In this document: piece by piece, positions 1 through 10,084 of the stretch
Layout: each line of letters starts with the position of its first letter
How positions within the stretch are numbered: position 1 is the first letter of the stretch
DNA from: Gremmenia infestans
Taxonomy: Eukaryota; Ascomycota; Leotiomycetes; Helotiales; Hamatocanthoscyphaceae
Direction of reading: 5' to 3'
DNA length: 64,000 bases
Assembly (NCBI GenBank): GCA_032629725.1
Contig: JAFEVB010000026.1
Coordinates: 620,001 to 684,000 of the forward strand
The notes under the pieces: generated by a model
The model's database searches: none
What the model was told of the DNA's origin: nothing
The model's input: the letters and a program-made list of their open reading frames with translations, nothing else
Translations under genes and position numbers: made by a program

Positions 1-1
1 G

Positions 2-1192
2 GCTGGGTACGGAGGATCATCTGGGTTCTCCACCGATGATTCCGATGTCGAAGATATAAAGCCAGCAAAGACCAAAGCAGAGAAACCTTCCCAGAGCGAT
101 TCGGCTGCAATAGAGGATGACAGTGATTCACTACTCGTGGAACAAGAAAAGCCATCATATCTCAATGATATGCCGACTTTCACATCACCTTTTGAGCGTC
201 GTGGACGACCGATTCGAACGCGGTCTGATAATGCCGAGCACAAAGCCAGAGAAGAGCGCAGGGAAGCCTCTCGCGCCCAGCTCCTCTCGCCTCCGCCCCG
301 AATAGACGTCCAAAACGCCTCACCCAGCTCTTCCCCAGACACGGGCCACTGCAACCGCTTCACCCGCGATTCGTCCGTCTCGGACGTTGGCTCCCGTCGC
401 GAAAGCTTCGCACCCGGCGTCGAAGGCGCTGACGCCCGTCTCAACGCCATCCTCGGGCTCCCCGGAAAGCGCCGGAACGCTCTACCAATCACCGGTTTAT
501 CGAACCTAGAAACAACACACGACAGAACTAGGGAGCGTCAATGGAGTATATCTGACCAAAGCGTCTCTCTTCATCGCGGTCCCATGACGAAACACGAGAT
601 TGCTCGTATTAGAGCTCTGCTCCTCAGTCCCGGTATTAAAGCGAAGGAAATAAATCGGCGCGCTCACGAACTCAAAAATTTGCAGACGACTGATGAGGTA
701 GTTTATACAGGTATCGCGGCATTAGCTACTGATGACATTGCGCCGGTGCCAAAAAGCCAGCAACATATACTCGCTGCGCGCATATTAAGCAACGATATCC
801 AGCGCTCCTCCGGTCTATTGCAATCCTCCGCCGATGCATTCATCACTACGTCCATCTCGCCCCTCGTATCAAACATCGATTCCCTCCAATCCAAACTGTC
901 AGACACCCTCACGCCCATGACGCGCAGAGCTGGAGATGAAGCGGATGAAGTCAGTAAGGACCTTGTGACCAGTCAGACGTTGCATATTACGCGGGTCACG
1001 GACAAGATTGACAAGATGATGAGAAGGAGACGACGCCGCTTTAGGTGGGCGAGACGCGGGGGCTGGGTGATTGTTGAGTGGGCGCTGGTAGGCGTTATGT
1101 GGTACGTGTGGTTTATGGTTGTACTTGCACGGGTGGTGATGGGGGTTGGAAGGGGTGTGGTGGGGATTTTCAGGTGGTTGTTTTGGTTGTGA
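2..1192 (+). CDS. C-terminal part of an unrecognised protein with a C-terminal membrane anchor (5' end outside window)
   Basis: The frame is open from the first bases of the window to a TGA at 1190-1192, so the gene is cut by the window edge. About 396 codons are visible, and the first in-frame Met (137) is probably internal. The visible protein begins with acidic, Ser-rich and low-complexity sequence. It then has a helical-looking stretch of about 150 residues starting near MTKHEIARIRALLLSPGIKA, a run of Arg (MMRRRRRRF), and ends with a strongly hydrophobic tail (about 35 residues rich in V, W, L, M). Basic residues followed by a terminal hydrophobic segment suggest a tail-anchored or nuclear-envelope/ER membrane protein; this is inference. 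I do not recognise the family. No intron is needed in the visible part. Confidence 0.75.
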   Translation, partial: AGYGGSSGFSTDDSDVEDIKPAKTKAEKPSQSDSAAIEDDSDSLLVEQEKPSYLNDMPTFTSPFERRGRPIRTRSDNAEHKAREERREASRAQLLSPPPRIDVQNASPSSSPDTGHCNRFTRDSSVSDVGSRRESFAPGVEGADARLNAILGLPGKRRNALPITGLSNLETTHDRTRERQWSISDQSVSLHRGPMTKHEIARIRALLLSPGIKAKEINRRAHELKNLQTTDEVVYTGIAALATDDIAPVPKSQQHILAARILSNDIQRSSGLLQSSADAFITTSISPLVSNIDSLQSKLSDTLTPMTRRAGDEADEVSKDLVTSQTLHITRVTDKIDKMMRRRRRRFRWARRGGWVIVEWALVGVMWYVWFMVVLARVVMGVGRGVVGIFRWLFWL

Positions 1193-1610
1193 TTGATTGG
1201 ATTGGAAGGGGGGAAGGGGCGAAGGCTTGTTTGGATTTGTTGTTATGAAGACGATACCCACTATTACTATTAATCATATTCTTCTTGAGTTTGGAACGCG
1301 GAGTTTGGCTGCTTGTTTGAAACGGGCTTAGTTGATTTGAACATCTTTAGTTGCTAAGTTGCTTACATTGGATCAGTTGCTTTGCAAACGAAAAACAGTA
1401 CAGCAGTAGGAGTTAACAGTTGCAGATAAATTTAGAGTCACGTGATTTAGCTCCCCTTTCCCATCGTCGCTTCCGAATGGGTTCGCCAACCTGCTCAGAC
1501 TCATTAGATATGCACTCTCGTGGTGTTTGTTTCCGATCCTCATCACAAACATTGCTCCCACTCTCGTTATCCCACACTATCATTTATAATATCCCGACTA
1601 CATCGACAAC

Positions 1611-2582
1611 ATGCATGAGCAACTCGAATATCATTTTGTCAGTCCTGGCTCCCCTCCTCCACCGGATGCCTGTAGTCTCGACTTTCCCACGGCTTGTGAC
1701 ACACCGAACTCTGAAGATCTGGCCGTCAGGCCTAATTCTCCTCCACCAGATCCCAGCAATCTCCAATGGGCCTCGGATTCTGACACATCCTCAGATGGTA
1801 CTCCCGGCCGTGCCAGGTTATCGGGGTTGCCACCACTAGGTACTAAGTACAGGCGTGTCTCCTTTGGCGAGCAACTTCTCATCACACAATCGAGGTTACA
1901 TCTTCGCATCAGCGTGGAGCATGAGAAGGGAATTGGGCAGTTTCTGGCTGCCTTGCAGAAGGCGGTACCTGGCGTCTTGGAACTGTTTATCATCTGCTAC
2001 TGCTAGGGGTGATTGTTCCGTTGATTGTAGAAAACATTCATTGATGCTAATGATTATGGCAGGGAGTTGCGGACAGTCACCCACATCAGCGTCACCTTCG
2101 CCTCAGGCGCCACCTTCGTTCTCAACTTATCGAAAGTCGGCCACAAAAGGGTTTTTAATTCAAAGATAGGCAATTCAAGGACCCTGCGTACAATTCTGGA
2201 AGACCGTAGAACGAATGTTTGCTTTGCGGATAAGTATACAGTCAAGGCACTCCAACATCTCGGTATTAACGTCTCAGGCGCTTTACAATTCGAAGAAGCC
2301 AAGGAGTATATGCTCACCAGCTTGAGGGCTCGCAATTGGATCCCCCGCGGTGCCATGTTCAGTACACAGGATCGGCTCCGCGATCAAAAATCTCTCCTTG
2401 TCAGTGATGTCGTCTATCTTCCGACACATTATTTCTACCTCTTGAAGAAATTCAATCGTCTCGTTTTGCCAGACGTACTGGATGGCACGCACCCGGACTT
2501 TTATACCTGGCTGAATGAGAGAAATGGGGGGGATGTCTCACAAGGGATCAGTGATATGAGCATAACTGTACAGACAGTGTAG
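1611..2582 (+). CDS. Divergent 3'-5' exonuclease-fold protein, probably non-catalytic
   Basis: Two exons, 1611-1964 and 2031-2582, joined by a 66-base phase-0 intron (GTACCT...TTGTAG), give about 301 residues. The splice is supported because it restores a continuous frame (KTFIDANDYGRELRTVTHIS). The N-terminal ~90 residues are Pro/Ser/Asp-rich. The rest has the layout of the DEDDy exonuclease-like proteins at 10.8-19 kb: a strand-loop-strand block ending in FVLNLSKVG, a helix TLRTILEDRRTNVCFADKY, and LGINVSGALQFEEAK where the paralogues have LGWVTDLQLVEL. The acidic DxE of motif I is replaced by D-A-N, so catalysis is doubtful. Family membership is inferred from layout rather than strong identity. 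It could alternatively be an unrelated lineage-specific protein. Confidence 0.55.
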
Positions 2583-3085
2583 GACTGATAGTTAATCTTG
2601 GTTATGATTGGGTAATCAGCCATCAGCGTATCGCCGTAGCGTGTTAGCAATTCGAGTATTTGAAAATGGACTGACAGATAATGTGATTGTGCGCACACTA
2701 ATTTTTCGGGGTATATAAAAGGCTGTCACCCTCCAGATCCATCCGTCCTTTCAAAGTAATTTTCTATACCGTTTAAGCTAATTGCATGAATCACGGATTA
2801 TTAAGGATTCCTAGATTCCTTCGTTGAACCTTGCGCTTCAAGTGTTGTGGAAGGACCAGTGAGGTCTATCACCTGTGAGAAATGTCGCAAAATGAAAAAG
2901 GACTTTTCTCAATCACTTACGACAATAATCCGATTCTGATTCTTGTCACTGGTATCATATTCATATCATGCTATTCAATCGTTCGTTGCGTTTTGGTTTT
3001 GACTTTTAGTATTTGAGCTCGCTGAATGAAAGGTTGGTACAGCTGCTATGTATTCCGTTCTTCCTACCCCAATCCCAAATCCATT
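2583..3085. other. Intergenic; TATA-like element near 2711 but no gene recognised
   Basis: A TATATAAAAGG element lies near 2711-2721. It is followed by a short ATG frame that stops after a dozen codons. No credible gene follows. Short antisense frames at the right end are low complexity. Confidence 0.5.
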
Positions 3086-3436
3086 CTAGACTTCGATAAA
3101 ACCTGGCAAACCTCTTATTGGGTAAAGCCAGGAAAGAATGTCTAGATCTCGTGGCCTGGTGATGCCGTATTCTCTGAAAGTCCATCCCCGACTCCTCCTG
3201 TACCAAGCTCCTTGATGTTCCAAATTCCGACTCCTTGATGTCTGTCCCATTGAGGTCCTTCGCTGTTGTATGTTGTTGAAATTGGTGAATTGTTGTTGAT
3301 GTGTTGAAGTTGAATGTGTTGAAGTTGTTGTTGAAATGCTGTCAAAATTGAATTTGGCGCCTTGTCCTCCCAGTATTCCGTTAGTACTTATCTGATCGTC
3401 CTCCCCCTTCCCTGGCGGTCGGAAAGATTCTGCGCC
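3086..3436 (-). other. Open minus-strand frame without ATG, possible exon or exon relic
   Basis: On the minus strand a frame stays open for about 116 codons from just after a TGA (3439-3437) to a TAG at 3088-3086. It begins GAESFRPPGKGEDD and continues with GGQGAKFNFDS, then a Ser/Thr/His/Gln-rich tract. There is no ATG near the start, so it could only be a downstream exon. Upstream, at roughly 3440-3780 on the same strand, there are intron-like signals (GTAAGTTC...TTGCTAATG...GATCAG) and another exon-like frame ending near 3706. It may be a decayed continuation of the gene at 4330-5234. No function can be given. Confidence 0.3.
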
Positions 3437-3782
3437 TCAATTCCCTATTCAAGTGATCATTATCTGATCACAAGGACAGGAGATTGAATGTTGCCGTCCG
3501 CCAACAGCTCATACTTTACCATATCCTCCTTTTTCGTAAGATGTCGTATTGTCGTCCCAATATCCTCCTCTTCGATCATGGTCCTTTGCGTCTCTCTCGC
3601 ATATTTTCAAGATCTGATCAACATTAGCAATTGCGTTCAGATTCTTTCAAATGTGAGCTGAACTTACTGGTTCCGTTGAATTTAGGCCGCTAGAACTAGG
3701 CCGCCTGGCGAGGTTTTTTCTCAGGTGTCGTCATGTGTCGAGTCATTTCGTCGTCGCTATCGTTGTCGAGGTTGACATCCGC

Positions 3783-4362
3783 AGCTGAATAATTGCCGTT
3801 GTTGCGTGTGTTGTTGTGGTATTTGGCTGCTTGGAATTAGCGTTTTGTTGTAAAGTTCATATTTCGGTCACCTACTGATTGTTGTCATTCTCGAGAATAA
3901 ATTTAGTTCGTTGGCGTGGTTGGTGGAGTTGGTAGTTGTTATGTAAATGTATGAACTTTGCAAGATAGACCCCCAGGTCTTACGTAGTTCCAGGTGAATA
4001 ATTATCGTTATTGTGGTGTTCGACTGCTTGAAATTAGCGATTCGTTGTCGAGTTCATATTTCAGTCGCTTACGGATTGTTGTCATTATCTATGAACTCTT
4101 TGGGAATTAACTTTGTTCGTTGCCGTTATTAGTGGAATTGGTAGTTGTGATTGCATGAACTTTGCAAAATAGGCTTCTAGGTCCAATTGAGTTCGTGGCT
4201 GAATAATTGCCGTTGTTGCAATGTGTTATTATGGTGTTTGACTGCTTGAAATTAGTGGCTTGCTATCAAATTCGTGTATCAGTCACTTACGGACTATTAT
4301 CATTATTTGTGACTTTCTTCAGGATGAATTTATTTCGTTGGCGTGGTTGGTGTACTTGGTAG
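3783..4362. repeat. Degenerate tandem repeat, unit about 210 bp, nearly three copies
   Basis: Shared blocks recur at even spacing. CTGAATAATTGCCGTTGTTG-like sequence starts near 3785, 3994 and 4199. TTCGTTGGCGTGGTTGGTG-like sequence lies near 3906, 4115 and 4334. The last copy runs into the 3' coding end of the minus-strand gene at 4330-5234 (codons for TPTTPTK), so the array probably arose by tandem duplication of that gene's 3' end and flank. Read on the minus strand, each copy contains an intron-like cassette (GTAAGTGACTGA or similar, then CTAATTTCAAGCAG). Confidence 0.7.
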
Positions 4363-5234
4363 TACTCTTGTAGCCGAAGGATCTTGTTCTCCAGCCTTCA
4401 ACTTGGAAGTTTTGATCCATTTCGCTCCTGGCCCGCCGAATGACTGCATCAGGTAGCAGTAACTGTCTTTTGACAGTCGTGTGCCAAAGTGGTTATGCAC
4501 ACTGAAAGGTCGAAGTTTAGAAAGAGGAATGATATAGACGTGACTGTTGAGGACGAAACATTGTTTGGCCATTGCCCCTTCTTTTTCGAGAAACATGGTG
4601 CCATTGGTCGTCTTCGCTGTCCCAGTCTCTGAAAAGGTTGAGATTGGCAAGGCTGAAGTATGGGCCTCATTTGGTTGAGGATTAGATGAGATCACACTAT
4701 CCATCGTATTAGTAAATATTTCTCGAGTGGGAATGCATGGTTTACGTACCAGCATAAGGCCATGGTCTCCTCGTTTGGAGATTCTTTCCACATCTGAAGG
4801 ATGACAGCTGGATGGTTGAAGATCCTTTGGTTCTTCATGTCTATGCCATCTGGTTTGATGCACTTGATACTTGTCGAGTCGTCATCCTTCGGTCGAAGGA
4901 AGACGATACAGCCGATTGCAGCATTCTCCTCCGAAAGTGGTGTCTGAATGACACTCCGCTCCGGTGACGATGATGATCGTCTTCGAACAGATTCTGGCCG
5001 CGAGGAAGACTGTGTTGGTTTATAAGATTGTTGCTGCTGTCCGTATATCTGTTGTTCGTAAAGTTGTTGTTGATATGTTGGTTGCTGATGCTGATATTAG
5101 ATGTTGCATGCTTGCTGGTAAAAGGTTTGTTGCTGCATTCCGAGGATCCACTGTGGTTGGTATAGAAGGGGTTGTTGCATACTGCGTTGGTAGGCCATAT
5201 AGGGGTGCTCGAAATGAGGCGCGGAACAAGTCAT
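4330..5234 (-). pseudogene. Fungal protein of unknown function, interrupted by an in-frame TAA in exon 1
   Basis: Minus-strand exons 5234-4750 and 4696-4330 are separated by a 53-base intron (GTACGT...TACTAATAC...GATAG). A pyrimidine-rich leader precedes the ATG at 5234-5232. The N-terminus is Gln/Tyr-rich. It is followed by NAAIGCIVFLRPKDDD and FNHPAVILQMWKESP, then HVYIIPLSKLRPFSV and LSKDSYCYLMQSF. This order (GCIVFLP..., NHPVVIL..., LRP, SY) recalls a common fungal family of unknown function. Codon 46 (5099-5097) is TAA, while both sides read in the same frame through Gln-rich sequence. A CAA-to-TAA change in a CpA context would explain it and is RIP-like. No splice choice I tried removes the stop and keeps frame, so I call it a pseudogene; a missed intron is the alternative. 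The 3' end lies in the tandem repeat. Confidence 0.55.
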
Positions 5235-6145
5235 CCTGCCGAGTGGTGATTGAGGAAGTGAAGAATTGAGTTGAGATATGAAGTAATGTGGGTTAAGTGA
5301 AGTTCAGATGGAATAATGGAAAGTGGGAAATGTCTGGAAGGGAGAAAGAAAATCCCCACGAAAGAGGATTGAGGATTAATATATATGTGCAGATAGCCCT
5401 AGTTCATAGGTAGGTGACTCAAGCTACTCCATATACTTGCTCACTGAACCATGGTACAATGTTAACGCTAGAGCAGCTGGGGCAGGAGCGGTTGCTGGAC
5501 AATATTTTGGGTGCGATACTCCGCAGTGGTTACTTCACCATGCTCGAGGATCGTCAACTACAGGTCATAGTTGTGTGGAAAAGCTTCTCCTCGCGCACTT
5601 TCTAGTACTAGATCCTCAAAATACAACGCACTAAGGCAGTCTTGTAGTGGTAAGATGATCAGATTTCGGAGTCTCTCGAGGCTACCGAGGACATAGGTCC
5701 CATTCAAAGCGTCGCTTCCGGAATCACAAGAGAAATTTCATTTTATTTTTGGGCTAGCTCCCCAAGGGATGCCATTTTCTTTGATATATGACGTGGGATT
5801 TAAATTGACAAGTCCTGTCCAGGGAGCATGAGATGCATTAAGCTCAAACTATATTGGGAGCTAGTCACGCAAATTTCTATATAAAGGCAGGAGCTCCCCA
5901 ATTATTTGCTCATACTTGTCACTCTGGTATCAAGGCTACTCATTGGTGGTAAAGGACACGGTGTATGTGCCAAGGAGAGAAACATTTGGAAGCATTAAGG
6001 TATTGTAAGTACCAATCATATTATAGGATGCAATTTGATGAATATCTTATCCCGCAGGCACCCACTCATGCAAGGCAAATGAGCTGAGCTCGCCATCGTC
6101 ACACAAGTCGTGGGCTACAAGTACTTGGACACGAAAAAGCCTCAA
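5235..6145. other. Intergenic, no gene supported
   Basis: The first ~170 bases are the pyrimidine-rich leader and promoter of the minus-strand gene. Short overlapping frames at 5414-5634 have no recognisable features. A TATATAAAGG element near 5878 has no clear gene downstream. Confidence 0.5.
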
Positions 6146-6500
6146 TTAGAGGATCAGTCTACCTTGCACGCCGGCACCAGCATTGACCTTGGCCTGGCAC
6201 CCAGTTGCTTGGTCGGTCCCAAGAGTGGTTCCACTAGTGTACGCTCCATCAAACCCTGTCCAGCCACCTGTCTCGCAAATAATATCAAAGCTTCCCAGCA
6301 GATCTTGACCTACGTTGAAATTGATATGCTGAATGCTTTTATCATTTTATATACATATAACGACGGCAAAATACACCACCAAAAGCTCAGCAACTCTCAC
6401 TACAGATACAAACAAACGAACTATATGATTTCCTTGGGACACGACTAGGACGAGGATGGTGAAGAGGAGGCCAATGATTGACTAGGGCGGCGAATTTCAG
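6146..6500 (-). pseudogene. Relic of a small secreted protein gene
   Basis: The minus strand around 6500 reads CTGAAATTCGCCGCCCTAGTC. With ATG in place of CTG and one base removed a little further on, this would encode a signal-peptide-like start (KFAALV then GLLFTILVLVV). Further down, after an acceptor-like CAACGTAG, an exon-like frame (6309-6146) encodes GSFDIICETGGWTGFDGA and GCQAKVNAGAGVQG and then stops. It has two cysteines. The lost start and the shift suggest a decayed gene for a small secreted protein. The case rests on pattern only, and chance is possible. Confidence 0.3.
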
Positions 6501-7803
6501 GAATACTTTGTCATACCATCTCGCGCCGGTGAGCTTGCTGACTGAGTCATGGTAAGTATAGCTGCGGCTAGGGGGATGTCGGGGAAGACAGGGATGGATT
6601 TGGCGACGATTGGTAGGTGTCTATCGTCATCTCTCCATGCTTTCGGAGTTTTAGGCTTTGCACGTGACATAGCTCCCCTTTTATCAAGCGAGGAAGGAGC
6701 GAAGCAGAAATCCGCGCACCGAACAACTTTTTACATCGTCATACGACGAGCTGCTAACTTGGAATTACTTTTCCCTTATGGCTTTCTACTTCGTATTAAT
6801 AAACAACTATTAAGCACATTAAGGAAGCCTTTCAAATTTACGTTGTTATAACAGAGACTAGCTCAATTACGATGCTCTGCTAGGATTTACTCACAAATTG
6901 TGGGTTTGGGCAATGGAGCAGCAAATTAGTCAATTTTAGGGCTTTGTGAGTTTACCGCTTAAATGGTCAATTGCTCTTTACTCGCCAATTCTTTTATAGT
7001 TAAAAGTGATGCTATTCAGACTTTTTAGGGTCTTTTTCTCTATTTGCTTTTTTGCTACTTCTATTCCGCCAGTTCATCTGTTGATACGGAGGATAAGCAT
7101 CACTCTACTACCTCTGCATTGGATAAGTTTGGGGCAGGCGGGGGAGGGGGGGGGACACCGGAGGGAGGTAAAATAAAAAGTCCTTTGCCCCTGATTGGTA
7201 AGTAAATCATGGAAGCTCATATAGTGGGAGTTTGTCGTTTGCCTTGTTCGTTGTAACATTTAGGAGATCTAGACATTTCCTACTTGGATTCTGTACGACG
7301 TGGTGGACGGAAGAAATCAGATTAGCTCGGACTTTCAACATGTACGCTCATAGATGACTTGCACCACTCTGCAAATTACCTAGGTAGGCCATGTACATTT
7401 AGCCCTGGAAACTGCTCAGACACTACCCAGAGTCTTGCTAGGCGGTTATTCCACCCTCTAAAACCTACCTTAACCCGAAAGCCGGTTTCCGGGCCGACAA
7501 AAGTGAGTCTCGGGACGAATTATCGTAGCATAATTAAGCATGTTTACTCGTATATAAGTAAAGCATAAAAACCCGGATTATTTAGGAACCTACTAGAACA
7601 TCTGGTATCCTACCCAACCTGTTGGATTCTAGCTAGGTGGTATCCAGCGAGCCTTAACCCGGGTGCTGCCCGGGTAAACCTGCTCTGGTACTCTTGATTT
7701 CACGTCATATTGTAACACATATCTGAAAGACGTTTCTTTGCCGATTCGTAGCTACTTCTCGCTTCAACCACAATTCATCGCGGACAATTCGAAGTCCACC
7801 TCT
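6501..7803. other. Intergenic, no gene supported
   Basis: AT-rich in part, with a G-run near 7139-7154. An exact copy of the palindrome TACCTAGGTA is at 7377-7386. A ~100-codon plus-strand frame at 6549-6851 has no recognisable motif and no coding-like composition. Confidence 0.5.
7377..7386. repeat. TACCTAGGTA palindrome, copy 1
   Basis: Exact 10-bp palindrome in intergenic DNA; three more exact copies occur at 47261, 47412 and 51629. Confidence 0.6.
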
Positions 7804-8726
7804 TCATTTCCTTCCCATTCCAACAATTGCAGTCCCCTTCAAGCGTGCTGGAACCTGCGGGTACTTTGCCTTGATATATTCAACCATTAAGCGGCGCGTT
7901 TGTCCAAGCTCCTGTTCAGTCATGTCGCTTGTCATCCTAGCCATTACCGGAAACTGTGTGAGGAGGCCATGTACGAACTCCTCATAGTCGTCGAATGGCA
8001 TATAGGTGTCCACAGTATGAACCTCAATGTCTCGAAAGCTCGTGGCCTCAAGCTCGCCTCGCACCCCTTCGATTGTTGTCCACGTCTTAGGCATTTGCGG
8101 CATGATTTTGTCTGGCCGAACCTTGCTTGGAAATACCATGAGATCTATCCATTCGCTGCCCATCCACGAGCTGACTGCAAACACACCGCCGCCATTCTGA
8201 TTTGTAAGAACACGATGGACTTCTTTCATCGCAGTGCGTGCTTGCGGCATCATAAACAGCACGAATCCCGCATACGCATGACTAACCGACCCATCATCGA
8301 AAGCGGAGAGATCAAGTGCATCGCAGATCAGAGTCTCAACTTTGTCCCATTGCTTGTCTCCCTTTTCAATCTCCTCTCTCTTTCGCGCCTGTACCTGCTC
8401 AAGCATCCCAGGACTCAGATCTGAGGCGACAAGGCGAGATGATGCTGGGAGCTCGGAACCATGAGATTTGACAACTGCGCCTATGACCTGGCCCGCTCCG
8501 CAGCCAATGTCCAACACTGTAAGTGCCGATGCGAGTGGATGAGCCGCGTTGGTGACGCTCACCATGTCTTCAGCAGAAGCAACCCCAGGTCCGTCTACCG
8601 CCAATTTCTTGAAAACGGTTGCGAACTTCGACCACTCGATCGGAGTACCTCCTAGTGATGTGTCAACCGCGGTTAATAAATTGCAAGAAAATGCGAATTT
8701 GACTGACCTATGTTATCGGTCGACAT
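7804..8726 (-). CDS. Class I SAM-dependent methyltransferase
   Basis: Two exons, 8726-8708 and 8651-7804, with a 56-base intron (GTCAGT...TTAACC...CACTAG), encode about 288 residues starting MSTDNIG. Motif I of the seven-beta-strand methyltransferase fold is VLDIGCGAGQV. It is followed by an acidic end of strand 2 (VASDLSPGML), a motif-IV-like SHAYAGFVLFMM and the hydrophobic HRVL segment usual in UbiE/methyltransf_11 proteins. The C-terminal part probably shapes the acceptor site. The substrate cannot be read from sequence; single genes of this kind often serve secondary metabolism. The start is chosen because exon 1 splices in frame and a TATA-like box lies about 90 bases upstream. Confidence 0.85.
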
Positions 8727-8811
8727 CTTGACGGGTAACCTGAAACTGGAAGCCTTTGTAGGGATAGTTGAGTTGATAAGTTGGCCTGAAGTCGTGAGAG
8801 AGTGTGTGATT

Positions 8812-8819
8812 TATTTATA
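8812..8819 (-). promoter_or_regulatory. TATA-like box of the methyltransferase gene
   Basis: TATAAATA on the minus strand, about 86 bases upstream of the ATG at 8726, which is a usual distance for a fungal TATA element. Confidence 0.45.
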
Positions 8820-8866
8820 AAGGGACGGATCGTAAAGTAAGTAGGTGAGGCTGACGTCTGCAGTAG

Positions 8867-8935
8867 CTTCGTTGCTCGCTTTGCTCGCTTTACCTTCGTA
8901 CTCGAGCGAATAACCGAGCAAAGCGAGCAACGAAG
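8867..8935. repeat. Perfect 21-bp inverted repeat (hairpin) upstream of the methyltransferase gene
   Basis: CTTCGTTGCTCGCTTTGCTCG at 8867-8887 is the exact reverse complement of 8915-8935, with a 27-base spacer. Each arm also has an internal CTCGCTTTG-type repeat. It sits about 140 bases upstream of the methyltransferase ATG. It could be a miniature transposon relic, a terminator-like structure or a regulatory hairpin. Confidence 0.8.
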
Positions 8936-9512
8936 GAAGGACCGAGTATTATATCACGTTTACTGTAAGCCCTAAGTCCCAAGTCTGTTTATTGGTGCCT
9001 GGAGACGAGATATAGTCGTCAGCGTGCATACCACATGTGACATCCCGCTGTAAGTGTATGTTATAGTGACAGCACGTGATGGATTTCCCCTCGCAGGACC
9101 TCCTTCATCAACGTATTGGAGCCTTGATGTATTATGTAGCAACTGGCAATACTGGTCACCTTTTATGAATTTTATGGAATCATGGACAACACACAGGAAA
9201 AGAGAGCTGTGGGGCTTGAGGCATCCACGAGTATATAGTCGGTCACTGCCACAACTTCCTACAATGCAGCCACACCCCACTTCCAACCCCACATCGCAGT
9301 TCTCCATAAAAGCGTGGCTTACTGTAATTATGGGGGCGGGGATCATCTGAGAGTTTCCTTCTATCGTTCTAGTGAGAACAGTAGCAGGAATTCTAGAGGA
9401 TCTAAAGAACCAATGATCTTGCAACTTGCAAGACTCATATCCAAGGACTTATTCCTAAAGGTTACCAAAGCTACAAAATGACCCGCATCCTCTCGCTCGT
9501 ACCACATCCCAA
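8936..9512. other. Intergenic, no gene supported
   Basis: A 150-codon antisense frame without an ATG start overlaps this stretch but shows no motif or splice support. Confidence 0.45.
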
Positions 9513-10084
9513 CTATCCAAGTTTGACACCGCATCTTTCCTGACCATGTCTAAAATCTTCAGCAGTCAATCCATACTTCTTTTCTGGTGCGAACTTGAAA
9601 TTTCCTCGAACGAAATGGGTGCGATACTGCGTCTAGGGATTTTTATCTTTCCAGGAGTAGCTTTTGAACTCGTAGCAGTTGAGTCTGAGTCCATCAGATG
9701 TTCCTCGAAAAACGTCCAGTAACTCAATAGGACCCTCAAATCAGACCAAGGAAGAAAGGAATTTAAAGGGACTCGGCTTATCTTATCTCGTTAAATATCA
9801 TTGACTGTATAGCGTGAGAGGACAAGCTTGAGTGGTCGCTCGTCCTATACGCCCCATCCCTTCTCGCCTTCATAATATACTCTGCCCTTCAATCGTTGCA
9901 CTGCTATTGCAGCCTCATACCAAACTAAACCTCTCCGTGATATTTCAATGAAGGCATGCAGCTGGTCAGTTTGCATACTTGCCATTCATTTTGCCATGTT
10001 GTCATCAGTATCCACCATTTTTCTTTTGTTTGGAATCTCCATGTAGTCCCAGAATTCGTTGGGCTGAATTGGAGTGTTGCTCAT
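9513..10084 (-). pseudogene. Multi-stop pseudogene of unknown family
   Basis: From an ATG at 10084-10082 the minus strand reads coherent protein in one frame broken by stops: PIQPNEFWDYMEIPNKRKMV, stop, HAFIEISRRGLVWYEAAIAV, GRVYYEGEKGWGV, stop, DERPLKLVLSRYTVNDI, stop. A second block follows (CYEFKSYSWKDKNP, stop, QYRTHFVRGNFKFAPEKKYG) and ends at 9515-9513. The composition and the sharp islands of protein-like sequence argue for a former gene. Upstream, to about 10470, further fragments (such as RYRPRFHELERDFPYPGAVV before a GTACCT donor) may be earlier exons. I do not recognise the family. Confidence 0.5.

Noticed and set aside
137..305. Alternative start for the first gene at its first in-frame ATG (137)
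   Set aside because: The frame is open to the window edge, so the first visible ATG is most likely internal.
1420..1839. 139-codon plus-strand frame overlapping the start of the 1611 gene
   Set aside because: Overlaps the better-supported two-exon gene in another frame and has no motif.
2865..2915. Half of a Zn2Cys6-like motif (ITCEKCRKMKK)
   Set aside because: Only the first Cys pair is present, a stop follows soon after, and no regulatory domain lies nearby; probably chance.
8972..9424. 150-codon minus-strand frame
   Set aside because: Starts without ATG and has irregular composition with no motif.
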